A stretch of 64,000 nucleotides of DNA from Tepidiforma thermophila (GTDB lineage Bacteria; Chloroflexota; Dehalococcoidia; Tepidiformales; Tepidiformaceae): NCBI RefSeq assembly GCF_002563855.1, contig NZ_PDJQ01000001.1, forward strand, positions 1,364,001 through 1,428,000. Reading direction: 5' to 3'. The notes under the pieces are model-generated. The model saw only the letters and a list, made by a program, of their open reading frames with translations. It searched no databases and had not been told where the DNA came from. Positions 8,586 to 16,440 of this stretch are shown one piece after another. The translations under genes and the position numbers were made by a program. Position 1 is the stretch's first letter, and each line of letters begins with the position of its first letter.

Positions 8586-8876
8586 TCAGGCCGGGGGCTT
8601 GAGCTCGTTCACCTTCGCGCGCGCCGCCGCCTTGTCGCTGTACCAGAGCACGTTGATCTCCTTGTACACCGCGCGGTCCGCCGGCACGTCATCCTCCGCA
8701 AAGATCGCCGTCACGGGGCAGGCAGGCTCGCATGCACCGCAGTCGATGCACTCGTCAGGGTTGATGTACAGCATCCGGTCCTCGCCTTCGTCGAAGTGGA
8801 TGCAGTCGACCGGGCAGACCTCGACGCATGCCTGGTCCTGGACGTCAATGCAGGGTTCCGTGATTACGTAGGCCAT
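8586..8876 (-). CDS. 7Fe ferredoxin ([3Fe-4S]/[4Fe-4S])
   Basis: A 96-residue soluble electron carrier. Cys residues lie at 9, 17, 21 and 25 and again at 43, 46, 49 and 53. The C-x7-C-x3-C-x3-C spacing of the first set is that of Azotobacter-type 7Fe ferredoxins, in which one cluster is [3Fe-4S]. A C-terminal helix region ([19 protein letters not shown]) follows, as in that family. An AGGAG site precedes the ATG. Single-gene unit with its own terminator. Likely partner enzymes are not adjacent. Confidence 0.92.
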   Translation of the reverse strand: MAYVITEPCIDVQDQACVEVCPVDCIHFDEGEDRMLYINPDECIDCGACEPACPVTAIFAEDDVPADRAVYKEINVLWYSDKAAARAKVNELKPPA

Positions 8877-9006
8877 TCGGGGCTCCTCTCCCGTCAGGGG
8901 TGCTGCGTTCCTGCCGCGTGGGCGTCTCGCATACTACTATTCGGCCCCGCCGTCTGTGAAGAAGAGCGGTCAACCCGGCATCCCGGCCATGACGACCTGC
9001 GCGGGA

Positions 9007-9693
9007 TTACTCCCGCATCCGCTCCCGGCGCGCATCGCGCACCGCGATCGGCTTCCCCGTCCGCAGGTCCACCGCATAGAACCGCCCGGCGCGCAGCTCC
9101 TCGATCAGCTCCCGCTCGTCCCGGATCTCCCGCTCAAAATACGTCGCGCACTTGCCAATGTCCGAGATCGCGTGGGAATCGGTCCCGCCCGTCCCCGGCA
9201 GGTGCATCATCTCGCACAGCCGCTGCGAGAACTCGTTCTCCTTGTCCGAACCCCGCCCGTTCATCTCCTCCAGCCCCTGCACGTACTGGTACGCCGGGTT
9301 CCGCGCGGCCTTCTCCAGCGCTGCACGGTACTCATCGTCGTTCCGCGAAAACCACGGCATCTGCCGCCGATACGGGTGCGCCGCAATCAGCGCCCCGTTC
9401 ACCTTCTCCACGTACGCCGCCAGCTCCCGCGACCGGTGCATCCCGAACACGTACTTATCAATGCCGAACGCCAGGATGTGCCCGTCGTCGGTCGAAATCT
9501 CCACCCCGGCGAGCACCAGGAAGTTGTGCTTCGCCCGCAGCTCCTCGATCGCCTTGTAGTCCCATACCGTGTCGTGCTCGGTGAAGACAATCGCGTCCAG
9601 CCCTGCCGCCTTCGCCCGGACAATCAGGTCGTCCGGGTTCAAAACGCTGTCGTGCGACCGCGGCCACGTGTGGCTGTGGATGTCGATGAGCAT
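9007..9693 (-). CDS. PHP-domain metal-dependent phosphoesterase
   Basis: A 228-residue PHP protein. Metal-binding motifs are visible: D-I-H-S-H at 4-8, FTEHDT near 37-42, AHPYRR in the middle and GTDSHAISD towards the end. The family includes histidinol phosphatase, 5'-3' exonucleases and 3',5'-nucleotide phosphatases (RNase AM/YciV-like); which one this is cannot be told. A TATAGT box lies 13 nt before the ATG. A second, unrelated PHP gene lies at 49.1 kb. Confidence 0.85.
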   Translation of the reverse strand: MLIDIHSHTWPRSHDSVLNPDDLIVRAKAAGLDAIVFTEHDTVWDYKAIEELRAKHNFLVLAGVEISTDDGHILAFGIDKYVFGMHRSRELAAYVEKVNGALIAAHPYRRQMPWFSRNDDEYRAALEKAARNPAYQYVQGLEEMNGRGSDKENEFSQRLCEMMHLPGTGGTDSHAISDIGKCATYFEREIRDERELIEELRAGRFYAVDLRTGKPIAVRDARRERMRE

Positions 9694-9828
9694 GGGGCTG
9701 CCCGGTACTATAGGGCCGCCTCACCGCCCCGGGCAACGCAAACGGCTGCACCTGCAGCCCGCACGCCAACCTGCCATGCCCCGCTCGCCGGAAACGATTC
9801 GTTCATCTCACCTCCCCATGCTGGCGTC

Positions 9829-9996
9829 ATGGAACGTACAACCGGCACCTGCCGTCACGAGTGGCGCTACCTCGTCGACGTCCGTGCCCGCGCCATCTGC
9901 ATCCGCGAATGCGCGCTCTGCGGCCGCCGCACCGTCATCCCGGTCGAGCTTGCCCCGCTCCCGGGCGAGGAGTCTCGCCTCCGCAGCTCCGCCTGA
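9829..9996 (+). CDS. Small putative zinc-ribbon protein
   Basis: A 55-residue open frame starting ATG at 9829. It has Cys8 and His10 (TCRHEWRYL) and then Cys24, Cys28 and Cys31 with the knuckle CALCGRR, so a small zinc site is plausible. Basic residues between the two halves would suit nucleic-acid contact. Similar short CxH...CxxC proteins are common in high-GC genomes. There is no clear ribosome site, so translation is uncertain. It ends 9 bp before the convergent DinB gene. Confidence 0.45.
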   Translation: MERTTGTCRHEWRYLVDVRARAICIRECALCGRRTVIPVELAPLPGEESRLRSSA

Positions 9997-10005
9997 CCGC
10001 CCGGC

Positions 10006-10575
10006 TCAGCCCAGGCCCTGCTGCCGCCGCGCCACCAGCTCGAGCCGCGCCCTCCGCTGGTTCGGCTCCCGCCCCTTGAAGTTCGGCTGGTAGTCGCTCT
10101 GCCGCCCGAGGATCTGCGCCGTGTGCTGCCGGTCGTGCCGGTAGAACGACCGCAGCCACTGCAGTACCGTCAGCGTCCCAAACATCGGGCTGGTCGCAAC
10201 GCGGTCGAAATCCTCCAGCCGCATCCCGTCGATCAGCCCCAGCGTGTATTGCCGCTCCAGCTCCAGCTGCCGCAGGAGGTCCGCCACGGTGTACCGGTTC
10301 GCCTCCTCGACCGGGATGGGCACCGTCTGCCACGGCACCTTCGAAAGGTCCGGGTTCTCCTCCCGCAGCGCAGCCCGTACCCAGGCGTCGTACGTCCGCT
10401 CCATCTCGCACAGGTGGGCGAGCTGCTCCAGCGCAGTCCACTGCTCCTCCCCCTCCGCATCGACCGGCACCCGGAGCGCATCCTCCGGGCTGAGCCCTTC
10501 CGCCACCCGGATCAGGCTCGCACGCTCCGCCGCCATCTTCGCCAGCAGCTCATCCACCTGCTCACGCGTCGCCAT
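10006..10575 (-). CDS. DinB-family four-helix protein
   Basis: A 189-residue DinB/YfiT-like four-helix-bundle protein. Expected metal-ligand His residues appear in WTALEQLAHLCEMERTY (His, first helix pair) and FYRHDRQHTAQI (two His near the end). Members act as thiol-dependent transferases or metal-dependent hydrolases, but most have unknown substrates. The ATG at 10575 has GGAGGG 9 nt before it; an ATG five codons earlier is possible. The start lies inside the small membrane-protein gene upstream, so the two are probably translated together. Confidence 0.8.
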   Translation of the reverse strand: MATREQVDELLAKMAAERASLIRVAEGLSPEDALRVPVDAEGEEQWTALEQLAHLCEMERTYDAWVRAALREENPDLSKVPWQTVPIPVEEANRYTVADLLRQLELERQYTLGLIDGMRLEDFDRVATSPMFGTLTVLQWLRSFYRHDRQHTAQILGRQSDYQPNFKGREPNQRRARLELVARRQQGLG

Positions 10576-10720
10576 GGTTGTTCCCTCCAATTGCCCGGCT
10601 CAGCCGCCGGATGCCCTGCCACACCGCGTAGGGAATTGCGGCAGCCAGGGCAATCACCCAGAGGAGCGCCCCGTACAGCCCTCCAAACACCAGGTCGGTC
10701 ACAATCTCGACCAGCGGCAT
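10562..10720 (-). CDS. Small single-span membrane protein overlapping DinB
   Basis: A 52-residue open frame from ATG 10720 to TGA 10562, too short for most gene finders. It encodes MPLVEIVTDLVFGG, then one strongly hydrophobic stretch (LYGALLWVIALAAAIPYAVW) and a basic tail (QGIRRLSRA), a positive-inside single-span protein. Its last 14 bases overlap the DinB start. A TAGAAT box sits 6 nt before the ATG, exactly as for other leaderless genes here, which supports it being the first gene of a two-gene unit. Function unknown. Confidence 0.55.
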   Translation of the reverse strand: MPLVEIVTDLVFGGLYGALLWVIALAAAIPYAVWQGIRRLSRAIGGNNHGDA

Positions 10721-10726
10721 GCCCCG

Positions 10727-10732
10727 ATTCTA
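10727..10732 (-). promoter_or_regulatory. -10 box, leaderless small membrane protein-DinB unit
   Basis: TAGAAT on the minus strand, 6 nt before the ATG at 10720; no ribosome site in between. Confidence 0.5.
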
Positions 10733-10774
10733 CGCAATCCCGCTCCCGCCGTTGGGCGAACGGAACACCCGTGC

Positions 10775-10780
10775 CACACT
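10775..10780 (+). promoter_or_regulatory. Possible -10 box, leaderless pth
   Basis: CACACT, with the key A and final T of a -10 hexamer, lies 6 nt before the pth ATG at 10787. Weaker than the other boxes of this type. Confidence 0.3.
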
Positions 10781-10786
10781 CCACCC

Positions 10787-11419
10787 ATGCCGTTCCGCAG
10801 GAGCCCCGCCGCGCCCGGACCGCGCTTCGCCGCCGACTGGCTCGTCGTCGGCCTCGGCAACCCCGGCGAAGAGTACGCCCGGACGCGCCATAACGTCGGC
10901 TTCTGGGTCATCAACCGCCTTGCAAAACGCGTCGGCACCCAGCCGAAGTCCGTCGGCTCTCTCCTCCACATCGGCGTCGGCACCCTGCAGGGCCAGCGGG
11001 TCGCCCTCGTCAAGCCCAAGACGTACATGAATGCCAGCGGCCGGGCCGTCGCCCAGGCGCTCCAGTGGACCGGCTGCACCCTCGCCCGCACCATCGTCGT
11101 CTACGACGAACTCGACCTCCCGGTCGGCCAGCTCCGCGTCCGTGCCGGCGGCGGCCACGGCGGCCACAACGGCCTCAAAAGCATCGCCCAGCACGCCGGC
11201 CTCGACTTCATCCGCGTCCGCATCGGCATCGGCCGCCCCACCGTCGACGGCGAGCCCTCCTGGGACCCCGACATCGTCGCTGACTGGGTCCTCTCGCCGC
11301 CCGCTCCCGCCGACCGCGAACTCCTCGAAGCTGCCGCCGACCGCGCCGCCGATGCCGTCGAAACCATCATCGCCTCCGGCGTCGAGGCTGCCGCAGCTGC
11401 CTTTAATCGCAAGGTCTGA
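10787..11419 (+). CDS. pth: Peptidyl-tRNA hydrolase
   Basis: Releases tRNA from prematurely dropped peptidyl-tRNA. The 210-residue protein has the family opening LVVGLGNPGEEYARTRHNVGF at about residues 18-38 with the catalytic His in TRHNVGF, the KPKTYMNASG motif, the Asp in VVYDELDLP and GGGHGGHNGLKSI. The N-terminal 16 residues before the conserved core are Pro/Arg-rich and not typical; an internal start is not obvious. It stands alone, facing away from the DinB unit. Confidence 0.95.
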   Translation: MPFRRSPAAPGPRFAADWLVVGLGNPGEEYARTRHNVGFWVINRLAKRVGTQPKSVGSLLHIGVGTLQGQRVALVKPKTYMNASGRAVAQALQWTGCTLARTIVVYDELDLPVGQLRVRAGGGHGGHNGLKSIAQHAGLDFIRVRIGIGRPTVDGEPSWDPDIVADWVLSPPAPADRELLEAAADRAADAVETIIASGVEAAAAAFNRKV

Positions 11420-11494
11420 CCCCGAGCCGCTCCCCGACCGCGACAAACGCTGTCGTCTTTCTGCCCGGGCCGCCACACCGGCGCCCGCTGCCGC

Positions 11495-11500
11495 TAGACT
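11495..11500 (+). promoter_or_regulatory. Possible -10 box of the sigma-like gene
   Basis: TAGACT, 9 nt before the GTG at 11510. A leaderless or nearly leaderless transcript is possible. Confidence 0.35.
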
Positions 11501-11509
11501 CCCTGCCGG

Positions 11510-12586
11510 GTGATTCCCGTGCCGGTCAGCTCACACGACGACACCCTCGAACGCGTCGCCACCATCTTTCCACCGCCGATGAGCGGCACCCTCCTCCCCT
11601 GCCTGCGGCTCGATACCACCATCTCCCCCGCGAACACACGGCCCAATGCCTACCGCGATGGGCTGGTCCTCGGCGACCTCCTCCCCTCGCCGGCCTCCCC
11701 CGACCCCGCCGCCCTCGCCGAGGCCCGTGCCGTGTCCGAAGCGGTCGACGAGGTCCTCGCAACCCTCGATGCCCGCGCCCGCGCTGTCATCGAGCTCCGC
11801 TTCGGCTTCGTCGGCCCCCCGCTGACCCTCGAGCAGATTGGCCGCCGCTTCGACCTCACCCGCGAGCGCATCCGCCAGATAGAGACAAAGGCCCTCAAGG
11901 CGATCGCTCCGAGGCTCGCCACCGCCCTGGGGATGCCCCTCCCCGTCAGGGCGACCGCCTCCCCGAACGGCGCCGGCCCCGGGCCAGGCACCCTGCCCCG
12001 GACTTCGCCCGCCCTGCACCATCCCGCTGCCGTGCCCGTGCCGGCCGCGGCCCCCTTTCCCCACACCAGCCCGCCGGTGGTGCCCGCCCCGGCGCAGGCA
12101 GCCCCGCCGCCCGCAGCTCCGCCCCTCCACCCCGAACCGCCGCGCCCGCTGGTCTCGCTGCGCCTGCCGCCCGCGCCGCGGCCCCCGGCAGCGCCGGTGC
12201 CGGCCTCCGCCGAGGACCGCCTCTTCGAGAGCCTCCTCCAGCCCTGGCAGCATGTCCCGCCTCCCCCGGCGCCGCGTCCGGGCGCTCGCAGCGCTCCGGC
12301 GCCGCCAGCCCCGGACGCGGCGCCCTCCGCGTCCCGCCCGGTCACCGCCCCTGCCGTGCCCGGTCTCCCCGCCGGCCTCCCGCTCGAAAGCTGGCTCGAA
12401 GACTGGCGGGAACGCGGCTTCACGGTCCTCGATGAGCGCACCCGTGGCGGCGGCATCTGGGTCCGCGACGCCGGCATGACCCTCGCCGCCGAAATCGAGC
12501 ACCTCCGCCGCGAAGGCACCTGGTTCCGCTTCGCCGAACACCGGCCCGCCGGCTTCTGGGGATGGTTGCTCAGCCCCGCATCCTGA
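11510..12586 (+). CDS. Sigma-70 region 4 protein lacking region 2, with a C-terminal globular module
   Basis: A 358-residue protein of three parts. Residues 31-70 resemble the region 3.2 linker of group 1/2 sigma factors (RLDTTISP...LGDLLPSPASP). Residues 75-137 are a good region 4 with the -35-binding helix-turn-helix (LTLEQIGRRFDLTRERIRQI). There is no region 2, so it cannot bind core polymerase and melt DNA as a normal sigma. A long Pro/Ala-rich linker follows (about 140-285), then a C-terminal module, residues 288-358, with the core RGFTVLDERTRGGGIWV. I recall this kind of module at the ends of some DNA helicases and region-4 proteins, but could not check it. Likely a DNA-binding regulator. 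GTG start. Confidence 0.7.
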   Translation: MIPVPVSSHDDTLERVATIFPPPMSGTLLPCLRLDTTISPANTRPNAYRDGLVLGDLLPSPASPDPAALAEARAVSEAVDEVLATLDARARAVIELRFGFVGPPLTLEQIGRRFDLTRERIRQIETKALKAIAPRLATALGMPLPVRATASPNGAGPGPGTLPRTSPALHHPAAVPVPAAAPFPHTSPPVVPAPAQAAPPPAAPPLHPEPPRPLVSLRLPPAPRPPAAPVPASAEDRLFESLLQPWQHVPPPPAPRPGARSAPAPPAPDAAPSASRPVTAPAVPGLPAGLPLESWLEDWRERGFTVLDERTRGGGIWVRDAGMTLAAEIEHLRREGTWFRFAEHRPAGFWGWLLSPAS

Positions 12587-12657
12587 CCTGGTCCCGGTTC
12601 GCACGGCCTAATCCCGCGGGGCAGCATCCCCACGCGCGCATTGTCAGTGTCCAAACT

Positions 12658-12670
12658 TAGAATCGTTCTA
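12658..12670 (+). promoter_or_regulatory. Palindrome over the -10/start of the ferritin-VIT1 gene
   Basis: TAGAA-TCG-TTCTA, a perfect 13-bp inverted repeat ending one base before the ATG at 12672. It includes a TAGAAT box 8 nt from the ATG, so a bound protein would cover promoter and start together. An iron regulator is a natural guess from the gene product, but the sequence alone does not show this. Confidence 0.4.
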
Positions 12671-12671
12671 T

Positions 12672-13802
12672 ATGACCGCCACGCCCGCTGACATCGAACG
12701 CTACCGACGTAATCTCCGCGACGAAGTCGATGGCATCGCGCTCTACCGCGCCCTTGCCGCGGCTGAGCGCGACCCCCACCTTCGCGAGGTCTTCCTCCGC
12801 CTCGCCGCCAGTGAGGAGCGCCACCGCGACCTCTGGGTCGCCAGGCTCCGCGAGGTCGGGGCCGAGGTTCCCGACTTCCGCCCCTCGTTCAGAGTCCGCA
12901 TCCTCGGCTGGCTCGCCCGCCGATTCGGCACCGCCGCCGTCAGCCCCATCGTCGCCCGCATGGAAAGCTCCGCCTACACCATGTACGACGACCAGCCCGA
13001 GGCCGTCGCCGCCGACCTCCCGCGTGACGAGCGCTCACACGCCCGCCTCTTCCGCGAGCTCGCCCGCTCCACCCGCAGCCGGCCCATCGACGTCGATATC
13101 GCAAGGCTCGAAGGCCGCCATCGCGCCGGCACCGGCAACGCCCTTCGCGCCGCGGTCCTCGGCGCCAACGACGGGCTCGTCTCCAACCTCTCACTCGTCA
13201 TGGGCGTCGCCGGCGCAAACCCCGGCCGAGACGTCGTCCTCCTTGCCGGTCTCTCCGGACTCCTGGCCGGCGCCCTCAGCATGGCCCTCGGCGAATGGAT
13301 CAGCGTACGCAGCTCCGCCGAAGCCTTCGCCCGCCAGCTCGAAATCGAGCGCGACGAGCTCACGCTCATGCCCGATGAAGAACTCGAGGAGCTCGTCCTC
13401 ATCTACCGCGCCAAAGGGCTCGACGAAGAAGAAGCGCGCGCCACAGCAAACCGGATTATGGCCAACCGCCAAAAAGCCCTCGATACCCTCGCCCGCGAAG
13501 AGCTCGGCATGTCGGAAGATGAGGCCGGGAACGCCTGGGTCGCTGCCATCACCTCATTCCTCACCTTCAGCGCCGGCGCAATCATCCCCGTCCTCCCGTG
13601 GCTCATCGTCGGCGGCGTCGTCGGCGTCGCGGCCAGCGCAATCGCCAGCGCCGTCGGCCTGTTCGGCGTGGGCGCTGCCATCACCCTCTATACCGGCCGC
13701 GGCATCCTCTTCTCCGGCGCGCGCATGCTCGGCTTCGGCCTCGCCGCCTCCGCCATCACCTTCGGCATCGGCAGGCTCATCGGCGTCAGCACCGGCATCT
13801 AG
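12672..13802 (+). CDS. Ferritin-like/VIT1 fusion membrane protein (MbfA-like iron exporter)
   Basis: A 376-residue protein with an N-terminal ferritin-like helical domain (residues 8-140; metal ligands likely Glu18, Glu48 and His51 in ASEERH) and a C-terminal VIT1/CCC1 transporter domain from about residue 155 (AAVLGANDGLVSNLSLVMGV). Five hydrophobic segments follow, two before and three after a charged cytosolic stretch rich in Glu that in VIT1 proteins binds metal (LMPDEELEELVLIYRAKGL). Relatives in alpha-proteobacteria (MbfA) export iron. No upstream ribosome site; the start is probably leaderless and overlaps a palindrome. Confidence 0.88.
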   Translation: MTATPADIERYRRNLRDEVDGIALYRALAAAERDPHLREVFLRLAASEERHRDLWVARLREVGAEVPDFRPSFRVRILGWLARRFGTAAVSPIVARMESSAYTMYDDQPEAVAADLPRDERSHARLFRELARSTRSRPIDVDIARLEGRHRAGTGNALRAAVLGANDGLVSNLSLVMGVAGANPGRDVVLLAGLSGLLAGALSMALGEWISVRSSAEAFARQLEIERDELTLMPDEELEELVLIYRAKGLDEEEARATANRIMANRQKALDTLAREELGMSEDEAGNAWVAAITSFLTFSAGAIIPVLPWLIVGGVVGVAASAIASAVGLFGVGAAITLYTGRGILFSGARMLGFGLAASAITFGIGRLIGVSTGI

Positions 13803-13809
13803 CCGCCCG

Positions 13810-14310
13810 TCAGTCGATGGCCAGGTCAAGCGTCAGGCGGCGGTCCGTCGTCCGGATGGCCACCAGCCGGTACGGAAGCGACCCGGCAGCCTCGTCCAGC
13901 CGCGCCTGCAGCGGGGGCTCGATGAGCGCCGCCACCGCCTCCGGCGCCGCCAGCCCCCCGAGCGAGGCGCCCGCCACATCGAGCCGCAGCCGCCCGTCTG
14001 CCACATTCGGGTCGAAGCTGATCGACCCCCGCGCGCCGATGCCCTGGCTCCCGATGGCAAAAGTGACCACAACGAGCCCCTCCTGCTGCACCTCCACCTC
14101 GACCACCGGCCGCGCACGCACACCCGGGAGGGTCGCAAGCTCCTGCGCAATGATCGCCGCCAGCGCCCGCTCGTCGAACGCCACGGCGATGTTGCCGCCC
14201 CCGGCCACGGCCTCGGTCTGTGCCTCGAAGTCCGGGTCGACCGTGAACCAGAGCACCACGCCGATTGCACCGGCCAGCGCGCCGAGTGCGAACGCAATCA
14301 GCACCCGCAT
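13810..14310 (-). CDS. Membrane-anchored protein of unknown function
   Basis: A 166-residue protein with an N-terminal membrane segment (VLIAFALGALAGAIGVVLWF, residues 3-22) and an exported domain of mixed beta/alpha character. The domain holds TLPGVRARPVVEVEVQQEGLV and ends ...TTDRRLTLDLAID. It resembles the many small secreted DUF domains of Chloroflexota in layout only; I do not recognise the family. The ATG at 14310 was chosen because upstream codons would run back through the 5S rRNA gene. It is convergent with the VIT1 gene, 7 bp apart. Confidence 0.55.
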   Translation of the reverse strand: MRVLIAFALGALAGAIGVVLWFTVDPDFEAQTEAVAGGGNIAVAFDERALAAIIAQELATLPGVRARPVVEVEVQQEGLVVVTFAIGSQGIGARGSISFDPNVADGRLRLDVAGASLGGLAAPEAVAALIEPPLQARLDEAAGSLPYRLVAIRTTDRRLTLDLAID

Positions 14311-14354
14311 GCCGGGGAGCGTGCCCCCTCTCCGCCCTTCCCGCAACCGGCGAC

Positions 14355-14384
14355 TTGCACGATCCGGCCGGCCCCGCCCATAAT
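14355..14384 (+). promoter_or_regulatory. Promoter of the 5S rRNA gene
   Basis: TTGCAC (14355-14360), an 18-nt spacer and CATAAT (14379-14384). The expected start, 7-8 nt further on, falls on the mature 5' end of the 5S rRNA. Confidence 0.7.
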
Positions 14385-14391
14385 CATGGCA

Positions 14392-14508
14392 TCTGGTGGC
14401 TAGAGCGAGGTGGACCCACCCGTTCCCATCCCGAACACGGAAGTGAAACGCCTCAGCGCTGACGATACTGCCCGGGCAACCGGGTGGGAAAATAGGCCGC
14501 CGCCGGGT
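14392..14508 (+). rRNA. rrf: 5S ribosomal RNA
   Basis: About 117 nt. The universal loop B-C segment CCCATCCCGAACACGGAAGT lies near 14418-14437. Helix I forms between CTGGTGGC at 14393-14400 and GCCGCCGG at 14499-14506, closing the molecule. No 16S or 23S sequence is nearby, and the gene has its own promoter and terminator, so it is transcribed apart from the other rRNA genes. Confidence 0.93.
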
Positions 14509-14516
14509 ACTTTTCG

Positions 14517-14537
14517 AAGCCGCCGCAAGGCGGTTTT
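14517..14537 (+). terminator. Intrinsic terminator of 5S rRNA
   Basis: An 8-bp stem (14517-14524 with 14529-14536, one G-U pair) capped by a GCAA tetraloop, its 3' arm ending in TTT. A TTTT run also precedes it directly after the 5S gene. Confidence 0.75.
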
Positions 14538-14673
14538 CGCATCTCTGGGCCGCCAACGGCTGAGCGGAGCCGCCCGCGCCAGGTAACCCGCCTCCACCTC
14601 ACGGCGTTCTCCTCAATAGTCCCCGCCCCGCGCGGGGCCCGCGCGGTCGATTCCCTCCACGGATCCGCCGCGA

Positions 14674-14679
14674 TACAAT
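14674..14679 (+). promoter_or_regulatory. -10 box of rpsA
   Basis: TACAAT, about 77 nt before the rpsA TTG. No convincing -35 hexamer is seen 17-18 nt upstream. The rest of 14538-14755 shows no gene. Confidence 0.45.
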
Positions 14680-14755
14680 CCAAACTGAGATCCCTCACTT
14701 CACCCCGGCGCGTACACCCAGCAGATGGGATACGTGCCCCCAGACGGAGCCGCAC

Positions 14756-16402
14756 TTGTCAGCAGATACCGCCCAGCCCACCACCCCCCCTGAAGCCGAA
14801 ATGGACATGGGGGCCCTCCTCGACCTCGAAGCCGCCCAGTCCGGGGGCGGCCAGCTTCGCCGTGGCGAAATTATCGAGGGCATGGTGATGGGCGCCTCGC
14901 CCGATGGCCTGATCGTCGATGTCGGCACCAAGATGGAGGCCGTCATCCCCCACAACGAAATGCTGTCTCTTGGCATCGACGGCGCCAGCCGCCTCAAAAC
15001 CGGCGACACCGTCCGTGTCATGGTCCTCCAGCCCTCCACCGCCGAAGGCCACGCCATCGTCTCCCTCGACCGCGCCCGTGGCGAAGAGGGCTGGGAAACC
15101 CTCCAGAAGCGGTTCGAATCCGGCGAAATCTTCGAAGCCCAGGTCACCGGTCACAACCGCGGAGGCCTCCTCGTCAACGTCGACGGCGTCAACGCCTTCG
15201 TCCCGCTCTCGCAGGTCGAATCCGTCCGCCGCGATGACCCCGACGCCGCCAACCAGCTCGCCAGCCTCGTCGGCCAGGTCATCAAGCTCAAGGTCGTCGA
15301 ACTCAACCGCAAGCGGAACCGCGTCATCCTCTCCGAGCGCGCCGCCATGGCCGAAATCCGCAAGGAGCAAAAGGACCGCGTCCTGGAGGAGCTCGAAGAG
15401 GGCCAGATCCGCACCGGCCGCGTCTCCTCCATCACCGACTTTGGCGTCTTCATCGACCTCGGCGGCGCCGACGGCCTCGCCCACATGACCGAGCTCACCT
15501 GGGAGCGCGGCAAGAAAGCAAAAGACCTCTTCCAGGTCGGCGACGAAGTCCAGGCCTACGTCCTCAAGGTCGACCGCGAGAACAAAAAGATCTCGCTCTC
15601 GCTCAAGCGCGCCCAGCCCGAGCGCTGGGACACGACCGTCGACCGGCTCGTCATCGGCCAGATCCTCATCGGCCGCGTCACGAAGCTCATGCCCTTCGGC
15701 GCCTTCGTCCGCCTGGAAGGCCCGGTCGAAGGGCTCATTCACATCTCCGAGCTCTCCAACCGGCGCATCCAGCACCCGAAGGAAGTCGTCAAGGAAGGCG
15801 ACGTTGTGCCGGTCAAGCTGGTCCGCATCGAAAAGGACCGCCACCGCCTTGGCCTGAGCCTCCGCCAGGCCCGCAGCGATGCCGAAGCCATGGGCTTCGT
15901 CTTCGACGCCAACGGCTCCGTCATCGATTACCCCGACGACGTGCGCGAGCAGTTCGGCCTCCCGCCGCGCGACACCTCTGCCCAGCCCGCCCGGCGCGAG
16001 CCGCGCACCGCGCAGGAGGCCATCGAACAGGCCGTTGCCCGCGACCCCGAGCCGATGTCAGCCTTCGCCGCTGCCTTCGCGCAGGCCCTCGAAAACGCCG
16101 AGGCCGGCAACGGCATCGCCGAGACGGTCGCCCAGGTCGCCGGCCTCGCGCCGAAAGATGAGACCCCGGCTCCAGCCGAGGCGTCCGCCCCTGCCCCGGC
16201 AGCCGCCGAAGAGGCGGCCGAAGCGGCACCCCCTGCCGAGGCCCAGGCGGCCGCTGACTCCGGGGCCGGCGACACCGAAACTCGGGTTTCCACCGGGGAG
16301 ACGTCCCCCGATCAAATGCCGCACAATAATGATGAGGGGTCGGAAACGGCCCCCGCCGAAGCACCAGCCGCAACAGAGGAGGAAACTGCTGACGGCTCCT
16401 AG
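14756..16402 (+). CDS. rpsA: 30S ribosomal protein S1
   Basis: A 548-residue mRNA-binding ribosomal protein with four S1 (OB-fold) repeats at about residues 39-106, 122-192, 209-282 and 298-372; the third has the classic FGVFIDLGGADGLAHMTEL core. Four repeats are usual for many Gram-positive and Chloroflexota S1 proteins, against six in E. coli. The last 150 residues are a low-complexity acidic tail rich in Ala, Pro and Glu. Translation starts at a TTG (14756) with a GGAG site 7 nt before. clpC follows in the same direction after 38 bp. Confidence 0.95.
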   Translation: MSADTAQPTTPPEAEMDMGALLDLEAAQSGGGQLRRGEIIEGMVMGASPDGLIVDVGTKMEAVIPHNEMLSLGIDGASRLKTGDTVRVMVLQPSTAEGHAIVSLDRARGEEGWETLQKRFESGEIFEAQVTGHNRGGLLVNVDGVNAFVPLSQVESVRRDDPDAANQLASLVGQVIKLKVVELNRKRNRVILSERAAMAEIRKEQKDRVLEELEEGQIRTGRVSSITDFGVFIDLGGADGLAHMTELTWERGKKAKDLFQVGDEVQAYVLKVDRENKKISLSLKRAQPERWDTTVDRLVIGQILIGRVTKLMPFGAFVRLEGPVEGLIHISELSNRRIQHPKEVVKEGDVVPVKLVRIEKDRHRLGLSLRQARSDAEAMGFVFDANGSVIDYPDDVREQFGLPPRDTSAQPARREPRTAQEAIEQAVARDPEPMSAFAAAFAQALENAEAGNGIAETVAQVAGLAPKDETPAPAEASAPAPAAAEEAAEAAPPAEAQAAADSGAGDTETRVSTGETSPDQMPHNNDEGSETAPAEAPAATEEETADGS

Positions 16403-16440
16403 ACGTTCTTTGGGCGCACCCAGGGGAAGGGAGTACACCT

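Noticed and set aside
14311-14556. An N-terminal extension of the protein at 13810-14310
   Set aside because: The extra 82 codons run backward through the 5S rRNA gene; the residues are low-quality, and the membrane segment begins at the ATG at 14310.
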